From assembly GCA_017984035.1 (NCBI GenBank), contig JAGOAF010000014.1, forward strand, positions 1-28,147: 28,147 nt of DNA, in the 5' to 3' direction. Of the stretch, positions 22,958-28,147 are shown piece after piece. The notes beneath the pieces were generated by a model. The model saw only the letters and a program-made list of their open reading frames with translations, had not been told where the DNA came from and did not search any database. The translations under genes were made by a program, and so were the position numbers. Position 1 is the first letter of the stretch. Each line of letters starts with the position of its first letter. The stretch comes from Flavobacterium sp. GTDB lineage: Bacteria > Bacteroidota > Bacteroidia > Flavobacteriales > Flavobacteriaceae.

Positions 22958-23635
22958 ATGCTTTCCAAAGACAGCCTACAATTTTTAGATGATTTAAAAG
23001 CCAATAACAATCGAGATTGGTTTTTAGACAACAAAAAAAGATACGAAATATTCAAAAAAGACTACCAACAATTGGTTGGTCAATTTCTAGATGCTTTGAA
23101 ACCTTTAGATCCCTCTTTGGAACTATTGGAAATTAAAAATTGTACGTTTCGAATCAATCGCGATATTCGTTTTTCCAAAGACAAAACGCCTTACAAAACC
23201 TATGTTGGAATCTGGATTTCTTCGGGATCAAAAGGGAATAACCGTTCCGGTTACTACGTTCATATAGAACGAGACAAAAGTTTTGTTGCAGGAGGATTCT
23301 ACTGTCCTGAAGCAGACGATTTAAAAAAAGTGCGCAGAGAAATAGCTTTTTTTCACGATGATTTAGATGTGATCTTGCAAGAGAAAAATTTTAAAAAAGA
23401 GTTTGGCGATTTTGATCGAAACGAAGCCAGTACGTTAAAAAATCCACCTCGTGGATACGAAAAAGATCATCCAGCCATTGAGTTATTAAAACTAAAAAGC
23501 TTTGAAGCCAGTCATCGATTTGATATTTCAGAAGTGTTACAACAAGATTTTGTTCCAAAAATGACTCAAAAATTAATCGCTTTAAAACCTTTGAATGATT
23601 TTATCAATCGTGCAGTGACCACTGACGAATTTTAA
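22958..23635 (+). CDS. DUF2461 (TIGR02453) family protein
   Basis: A cytoplasmic 225-aa protein with the DUF2461 pattern: FLDDLKANNNRDWFLDNKKRYE near the start, the conserved FRINRDIRFSKDKTPYKTYVGIW (about 67-89) and SGYYVHIERDKSFVAGGFYCPEADDLKKVRREI. Near the end KNPPRGYEKDHPAIELLKLKSF and FDISEVL also fit. The family has no established function. The protein is full length, with ATG at 22958. MurB starts 36 bases downstream, so both are probably transcribed together. Confidence 0.88.
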   Translation: MLSKDSLQFLDDLKANNNRDWFLDNKKRYEIFKKDYQQLVGQFLDALKPLDPSLELLEIKNCTFRINRDIRFSKDKTPYKTYVGIWISSGSKGNNRSGYYVHIERDKSFVAGGFYCPEADDLKKVRREIAFFHDDLDVILQEKNFKKEFGDFDRNEASTLKNPPRGYEKDHPAIELLKLKSFEASHRFDISEVLQQDFVPKMTQKLIALKPLNDFINRAVTTDEF

Positions 23636-23671
23636 TTCTTACTTTTGAGCTTTCAAAATGCATTTTATTCT

Positions 23672-24685
23672 ATGAAGCTACATTCCAATTTTTCTCTAAA
23701 AAACTACAATACATTTGGCATTGAAGCCAAAGCAAAACAGTTTACAGCAGTACATTCAATTGAAGAATTGAAAACTGTATTGGTAAATAATCCAACAGAG
23801 AAAAAATTTATTTTAGGTGGCGGAAGCAACATGCTTTTAACTCAAGACATAGATGCCCTTGTAATTCATATCGATTTAAAAGGTAAAAAAATCATTGATG
23901 AGAATGATGATTTTGTTTGGGTCGAAAGTCAGGCGGGTGAAAATTGGCACGAATTTGTACTTTGGACGATGGATCAAAATTTTGGCGGATTAGAAAACAT
24001 GTCCCTGATTCCAGGAAACGTAGGAACTACACCTGTACAAAATATTGGCGCGTATGGTGCCGAAATCAAAGACCATTTTGTTTCATGTCAAGCTATGGCA
24101 ATTGCGAATCAAGACATGAAAACATTTCAAAATGAAGATTGTCATTTTGGATACCGTGAAAGTATTTTTAAAAATGAAGTCAAAGACCAATATATCATTA
24201 CTTCAGTAGTTTTTAAATTGACCAAACGCAACCACAAAATCAACACTTCGTACGGTGATATTTTAGGCGAATTGGAGAAACAAAATATCCAAAACCCGAG
24301 CTTAAAAGACGTGAGCAATGCTGTTATTGCAATTCGACAAAGTAAATTACCCGATCCAAAAGAGTTAGGAAATAGTGGTAGTTTCTTTAAAAATCCTATT
24401 GTTTTAAAATCGGATTTCGAGAAAATTCACCAACAATTTCCTGAGATGAAATACTACGAGGTTTCAGCCACTGAAGTTAAAGTTCCTGCAGGATGGTTAA
24501 TTGAACAAGCGGGATTCAAAGGCAAGCGTTTTGGTGATGCTGGAGTACATAAAAATCAAGCCTTGGTCTTGGTCAATTATGGAAATGCTACTGGACAAGA
24601 AATCTTAGCTGTTTCAAAGAATATACAAGATACTGTTTTTACAACTTTTGGAATTCATATTGAAGCAGAAGTAAATGTGATTTAG
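23672..24685 (+). CDS. murB: UDP-N-acetylmuramate dehydrogenase
   Basis: An FAD enzyme that reduces the enolpyruvyl group to make UDP-MurNAc, the second committed step of peptidoglycan synthesis. It has 337 aa and is of the E. coli type (type I), with the Tyr loop region present. FAD-binding GGGSNMLL is at 49-56 and IPGNVGTTPVQNIGAYGAE at 113-131. YRES (161-164), the catalytic serine in GNSGSFFKNP (S235) and the C-terminal glutamate (E331 in IEAEVNVI) are present. ATG 23672 begins at the conserved N-terminus; an in-frame TTG at 23645 is not supported. Confidence 0.97.
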   Translation: MKLHSNFSLKNYNTFGIEAKAKQFTAVHSIEELKTVLVNNPTEKKFILGGGSNMLLTQDIDALVIHIDLKGKKIIDENDDFVWVESQAGENWHEFVLWTMDQNFGGLENMSLIPGNVGTTPVQNIGAYGAEIKDHFVSCQAMAIANQDMKTFQNEDCHFGYRESIFKNEVKDQYIITSVVFKLTKRNHKINTSYGDILGELEKQNIQNPSLKDVSNAVIAIRQSKLPDPKELGNSGSFFKNPIVLKSDFEKIHQQFPEMKYYEVSATEVKVPAGWLIEQAGFKGKRFGDAGVHKNQALVLVNYGNATGQEILAVSKNIQDTVFTTFGIHIEAEVNVI

Positions 24686-24753
24686 TCTATACTATTACTT
24701 TTCATTCAACATTAAAAATTGGATGTAAGTCATAAAAAATTGCAGCCCATTCA

Positions 24754-24784
24754 TTTCAAATTCGTTTTTGTATTCCTACATTTG
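24754..24784 (+). promoter_or_regulatory. Promoter of the glycosyltransferase gene
   Basis: A -7 box TACATTTG (24777-24784, followed by CA as in the other promoters) lies 27 bases before the ATG. A weak -33 element TTTC at 24754-24757 is 19 bases upstream. Confidence 0.6.
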
Positions 24785-24811
24785 CACACGATTTAAAAAG
24801 ACCATTTTCCC

Positions 24812-25915
24812 ATGCTTATACTTTTATACATTTTTATTGGGCTAGCCGTAATTCAATTAGCATACTATCTAGGTATTTTTGGGCAATTTGCTTTTGCGAA
24901 AGCGCAAAAAATAAGCCCGAAAAGAATTCCTATTTCGGTGATCGTTTGTGCTAAAAATGAAGAAGAAAATGTAGTTAATTTCATTCCGCTATTGGCTGAA
25001 CAAAATTATCCAGATTTTGAAATTGTATTAATTGACGATGCATCAACCGACAATACACTAGAAATATTTGAACAATTTGAAAAGCAATATTCCAATGTTC
25101 GTTTAGTAAAAGTAGAAAACAACGAAGCTTTTTGGGGCAACAAAAAATACGCTTTGACTTTAGGAATCAAAGCGGCTAAAAAAGAATACCTGTTGTTTAC
25201 TGACGCTGATTGTTACCCTACATCAAAAGATTGGATAACAGCTATGAGTTCGCAATTTACCATGCAAAAAACAATTGTATTGGGTTATGGTAAATATGAA
25301 AAAATCGCCAACTCATTTCTAAATAAAATCATTCGTTTTGAAAATGTATTGAACACGATTCAGTATCTTTCTTGGGCAAAATTAGGACAACCTTATATGG
25401 GAACAGGTCGCAATATGGCCTACAAAAAAGAAGAGTTTTTCAACGTCAATGGCTTTATTGACCACATGCAAATTCGTACTGGCGACGATGAATTGTTTAT
25501 CAATCAAGCAGCCAAAGGCAAAAACACAACCATTGCTTACACTTCTGAAAGTTTTTCTATTTCGAAACCAAAAACTACTTTTTCAGAATTCTTCCTTCAA
25601 AAAAGAAGACAAATTGCTACTGCTAATTACTTTAAATCTGTCGATCAAATACGTTTAGGAATTTTTTATGGTTCCCAATTGTTATTCCTACTCACAGCAA
25701 TTATGCTATTAGCTCTTCAATTTGAATGGATTATTGTTTTGAGTATTTTCCTAGTGCGTTATGTTGTAGCATGGACAGTAGTAGGTTTTTCAGCAGGTAA
25801 GTTAAAAGAAAACGATATTAAATGGTGGTTCCCTATTGTTGAAATTGTACTTATCTTTACACAAGTTAATGCCTATTTTACCAATTTATTCTCAAAACCA
25901 ATCCATTGGAAATAA
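24812..25915 (+). CDS. Family 2 glycosyltransferase, membrane-bound
   Basis: A 367-aa processive-type GT-A enzyme. One N-terminal membrane helix (1-22) precedes the GT2 domain: ISVIVCAKNEEENV, IDDAS (D75, D76), the DxD motif at D131-A-D133 (FTDADCYP), TGDDELF (D225, D226) and an QKRRQ at 263-267 in place of the QxxRW motif. Two or three C-terminal membrane helices follow (about 286-305, 312-335 and 340-358). This layout is common in enzymes building envelope glycans; the sugar and acceptor are unknown. Its last 10 bases overlap the start of the sigma-factor gene. Confidence 0.9.
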   Translation: MLILLYIFIGLAVIQLAYYLGIFGQFAFAKAQKISPKRIPISVIVCAKNEEENVVNFIPLLAEQNYPDFEIVLIDDASTDNTLEIFEQFEKQYSNVRLVKVENNEAFWGNKKYALTLGIKAAKKEYLLFTDADCYPTSKDWITAMSSQFTMQKTIVLGYGKYEKIANSFLNKIIRFENVLNTIQYLSWAKLGQPYMGTGRNMAYKKEEFFNVNGFIDHMQIRTGDDELFINQAAKGKNTTIAYTSESFSISKPKTTFSEFFLQKRRQIATANYFKSVDQIRLGIFYGSQLLFLLTAIMLLALQFEWIIVLSIFLVRYVVAWTVVGFSAGKLKENDIKWWFPIVEIVLIFTQVNAYFTNLFSKPIHWK

Positions 25916-26457
25916 CCCTACAAATAGAAAAAGCAAAACTGGGCGATCAAACTGCCTTCACTTTTCTATTGGATTATTATTGGAATGAAGTTTATGGTTT
26001 TATGTTGGTGCGTACAGAAAACGAAACTGATGCCGAAGATATAACCATCGAAACTTTTTCTAAAGCATTCGACAAAATTAGCACCTACAATAACGAATTT
26101 CAGTTCAATACCTGGCTAATAGCTATTGCCAAAAATGGTCATATAGATTTATTGCGTAAACGAAAATCAAGTCTGTTTGTCGAAATTACTGATGAAGAAG
26201 ATCAAAGAGCTCAAAACGTGGCCGACACGACACCTTCCATAGAAGATAAATTAATCACAGAACAAAACCTTTCGCAATTATTGAAATTCATCAAAGAATT
26301 GAAACCCCATTACCAAGAGGTCATTCAAATGCGTTATTTTCAAGAAATGAGCTATCAAGAAATAGCCAACAAAATTGATGAACCATTAAGTAATGTGAAA
26401 ATAAAAATTTTGAGAGCCAAAAAATTACTGGCTGAAATTATTCAAAAAGGAAAATAA
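25906..26457 (+). CDS. ECF-type RNA polymerase sigma factor
   Basis: A 183-aa extracytoplasmic-function sigma factor. Region 2 (about 10-86) has DAEDITIETFSKAFDKI and the -10-binding FNTWLIAIAKNGHIDLLRKRK. Region 4 (about 120-172) has HYQEVIQMRYFQEMSYQEIANKI followed by a recognition helix. The inferred start is TTG at 25906, within the glycosyltransferase gene and 10 bases before its end, giving the conserved N-terminus MEITLQIEKAKLGDQ; no ATG is placed suitably. The overlap implies translational coupling. No anti-sigma factor follows, as lipA comes next. It may be controlled by supply alone. Confidence 0.88.
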   Translation: MEITLQIEKAKLGDQTAFTFLLDYYWNEVYGFMLVRTENETDAEDITIETFSKAFDKISTYNNEFQFNTWLIAIAKNGHIDLLRKRKSSLFVEITDEEDQRAQNVADTTPSIEDKLITEQNLSQLLKFIKELKPHYQEVIQMRYFQEMSYQEIANKIDEPLSNVKIKILRAKKLLAEIIQKGK

Positions 26458-26521
26458 TACCAATGCTATTTTTTAACTTTTGTTAATCCATAAATAGGAT
26501 ATCCAAATCAACTACATTACT

Positions 26522-26529
26522 TATATTTG
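26522..26529 (+). promoter_or_regulatory. -7 box of lipA
   Basis: A perfect TATATTTG (followed by CA) ends 19 bases before the lipA ATG. No matching -33 element was seen at 19-21 bases. Confidence 0.6.
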
Positions 26530-26548
26530 CAAATGAAAATTTGATGCT

Positions 26549-27418
26549 ATGGAAACTGTTTTAGAAAATAAATTACCTACATCTAAGCCAAAATGGTTGC
26601 GTGTAAAATTACCTATTGGTAAAAAATACACTGAACTTAGAGGATTAGTTGACAAATACAGCTTGAACACGATTTGCACCTCTGGAAGTTGTCCAAACAT
26701 GGGCGAATGCTGGGGAGAAGGTACCGCTACCTTTATGATTTTGGGTAATGTATGTACGCGTTCATGTGGTTTTTGTGGAGTAAAAACAGGTCGTCCAGAA
26801 ACAGTAGATTGGGACGAGCCCGAAAAAGTAGCCCGTTCGATTAAAATCATGAACATCAAACATGCCGTGATTACAAGTGTCGATCGAGATGACTTAAAAG
26901 ATGGTGGTTCTATCATTTGGATAGAAACTGTAAAAGCCATTCGTAGAATGAATCCGAATACGACTTTAGAAACTTTAATTCCCGATTTTCAAGGCATCGA
27001 AAGAAATATAGATCGAATTGTAGAAGCCAATCCAGAAGTAGTCTCGCATAATATTGAAACCGTACGACGTTTAACACGCGAAGTGCGTATCCAAGCCAAA
27101 TACGATCGCAGTATGGAAGTATTGCGTTATTTAAAAGAAAAAGGAATCAACAGAACCAAATCAGGTATCATGCTTGGTTTAGGCGAAGAAGAGGAAGAAG
27201 TATTACAAACCCTTCGTGACTTGCGTGCTGCTAATGTGGATGTGGTGACTATTGGTCAATACCTACAACCTAGCAAAAAACACTTACCCGTAAAAGAATA
27301 CATCACGCCAGAACAATTCGAGAAATACGAAAAATACGGATTGGAATTGGGTTTTCGCCATGTAGAAAGCGGCGCTTTAGTTCGTTCGTCTTACAAGGCA
27401 CAAAAACACATTCTTTAA
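26549..27418 (+). CDS. lipA: Lipoyl synthase
   Basis: A radical SAM enzyme that inserts two sulfurs into octanoyl chains on lipoyl-dependent enzymes. It has 289 aa, normal length. Both clusters are visible: the auxiliary C-x4-C-x5-C at C43, C48 and C54 ([12 protein letters not shown]) and the radical SAM C-x3-C-x2-C at C69, C73 and C76 (CTRSCGFC). The conserved SHNIETV and [12 protein letters not shown] follow, and the C-terminal RSSY supplies the serine ligand of the auxiliary cluster. It has its own promoter and is followed after 10 bases by the GAPDH gene. Confidence 0.98.
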   Translation: METVLENKLPTSKPKWLRVKLPIGKKYTELRGLVDKYSLNTICTSGSCPNMGECWGEGTATFMILGNVCTRSCGFCGVKTGRPETVDWDEPEKVARSIKIMNIKHAVITSVDRDDLKDGGSIIWIETVKAIRRMNPNTTLETLIPDFQGIERNIDRIVEANPEVVSHNIETVRRLTREVRIQAKYDRSMEVLRYLKEKGINRTKSGIMLGLGEEEEEVLQTLRDLRAANVDVVTIGQYLQPSKKHLPVKEYITPEQFEKYEKYGLELGFRHVESGALVRSSYKAQKHIL

Positions 27419-27428
27419 ATACTCCATT

Positions 27429-28147
27429 TTGAAAATACGAATTGCAATAAATGGTTTTGGTAGAATAGGTCGAAATCTTTTTCGATTGCTTCTCAACCAC
27501 CCTCAAATTGATGTGGTGGCCATCAATGACATTGCCGATACCAAGACAATGGCACATTTGGTTAAATACGACAGTATTCATGGCGTATTGCCTTCTGAAG
27601 TCAGCGCTGATGAAACTGGAATAACTGTCAACGGCAAACACATTCTTTTCTTCCACGAAAAAAGCATTGTTAATTTGGACTGGAAAAATCTCAATATTGA
27701 CTATGTCATTGAATCGACAGGAAAATACAAAACATTTGACGAACTCAATGCACATGTTTTAGCTGGAGCCAAAAAGGTAATTCTATCGGCACCTTCTGAA
27801 GTGGATAGTATCAAAACCGTAGTATTAGGTGTCAATGAAAATATTCTTGACGGAAGTGATACCATTATTTCCAACGCAAGCTGTACTACCAATAATGCCG
27901 CTCCGATGATTCAAATCATTGATCAATTGTGCGGAATTGAACAGGCCTACATTACTACTATTCACTCATTTACCACCGATCAAAGTTTACACGATCAACC
28001 CCATAAAGACTTACGACGTGCGCGTGGCGCAAGCCAATCTATAGTACCTACGACAACGGGTGCCGCCAAAGCCTTGACCAAAATTTTTACTCATTTAGAA
28101 AATAAAATGGGAGGTTGTGGCATACGGGTTCCTGTTCCTGATGGTTC
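27429..28147 (+). CDS. gap: Type I glyceraldehyde-3-phosphate dehydrogenase, cut by the window end
   Basis: The first 239 codons of a phosphorylating GAPDH; no stop is reached. The N-terminal NAD-binding motif INGFGRIGR (7-15) is followed by the D34 position of an NAD-type enzyme, then KYDSIHG, STG, the catalytic cysteine C152 in SCTTNN, H179 in TTIHSFTTDQ, and RRARGASQSIVPTTTGAAKA. The start is inferred as TTG at 27429, because it gives MKIRIAINGFG and there is no ATG near. RARGASQ (not RARAAAL) and RVPVPDGS suggest a diverged paralogue rather than the main glycolytic copy, which cannot be tested here. It lies 10 bases after lipA. Confidence 0.93.
   Translation, partial: MKIRIAINGFGRIGRNLFRLLLNHPQIDVVAINDIADTKTMAHLVKYDSIHGVLPSEVSADETGITVNGKHILFFHEKSIVNLDWKNLNIDYVIESTGKYKTFDELNAHVLAGAKKVILSAPSEVDSIKTVVLGVNENILDGSDTIISNASCTTNNAAPMIQIIDQLCGIEQAYITTIHSFTTDQSLHDQPHKDLRRARGASQSIVPTTTGAAKALTKIFTHLENKMGGCGIRVPVPDG

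Noticed and set aside
23645..23671. TTG start for MurB
   Set aside because: MurB homologues begin near MKLHSNFSLKNYNTFG, which matches ATG 23672.
1..28147. Search for CRISPR arrays, transposases, integrases and prophage genes
   Set aside because: No regularly spaced repeats, and no recombinase or phage protein among the coding regions.

Overview
The window is a low-GC stretch of bacterial chromosome. It almost certainly comes from a Flavobacterium or a close relative in Flavobacteriaceae. The evidence is promoter -7 boxes of the Bacteroidetes type (TAnnTTTG, most often TATATTTGCA), no Shine-Dalgarno sequences but A-rich leaders, and a gene set typical of the family: head-GIN/DUF2807 proteins, DUF5683, DUF4870, WbqC, a long LepB, and parA-parB-DUF5683-dapB-lepB. 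Most of it is core chromosome. All genes look intact, and no insertion sequence, prophage or CRISPR array was seen.

Layout. 1-260: tRNA-Met(CAU) with promoter and terminator. 375-3006: arsenic-resistance operon (arsR, a DUF6428 gene, a three-cysteine arsenate reductase, an ACR3 arsenite exporter) behind a palindromic candidate operator. It is followed by a separately promoted secreted Cys/Lys-rich mini-protein (3104-3313). 3369-4482: DUF4442 hotdog protein (minus) and DUF4870 membrane protein. 4490-4568: structured repeat or RNA candidate. 4591-8316: PadR regulator, PspC membrane protein and two exported head-GIN proteins, a likely envelope-stress module. 8360-9310: trxB (minus). 9473-9547: tRNA-Pro(UGG). 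9769-15047: parA, parB, DUF5683, dapB, lepB and wbqC, all on plus. 15053-19592: a minus-strand cluster read as mutL, two rhomboid proteases and an EEP-family membrane protein. 19751-21218: ribH and a TPR membrane protein (minus). 21359-28147: recF, a rhodanese lipoprotein, DUF2461, murB, a glycosyltransferase, an ECF sigma factor, lipA and a GAPDH gene cut by the window end, all on plus.

How the genes work together. The ars operon is a complete sense, reduce and export pathway. Its reductase carries the cysteines of the thioredoxin-coupled type, so it should draw electrons from the thioredoxin system to which the nearby trxB belongs. The PadR/PspC/GIN block pairs a small repressor with envelope proteins. 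The ParAB block joins chromosome partitioning to lysine/peptidoglycan precursor synthesis (dapB) and secretion (lepB). The right-hand block mixes repair, cell wall, lipoate and glycolysis genes.

Start sites were corrected for several genes (arsC, the Cys-rich protein, DUF4870, PspC, murB, mutL). GTG or TTG starts are inferred for DUF5683, the sigma factor and GAPDH. There is no gene-free stretch over 300 bases. The longest gaps (216-472, 3822-4026, 9548-9768) hold the terminators, repeats and regulatory candidates listed. I see no clearly new multi-gene system. The best leads are the structured element at 4490-4568, the Cys-rich mini-protein next to the ars operon, the DUF6428 protein with its cysteine tail, and a MutL without recognisable endonuclease motifs.
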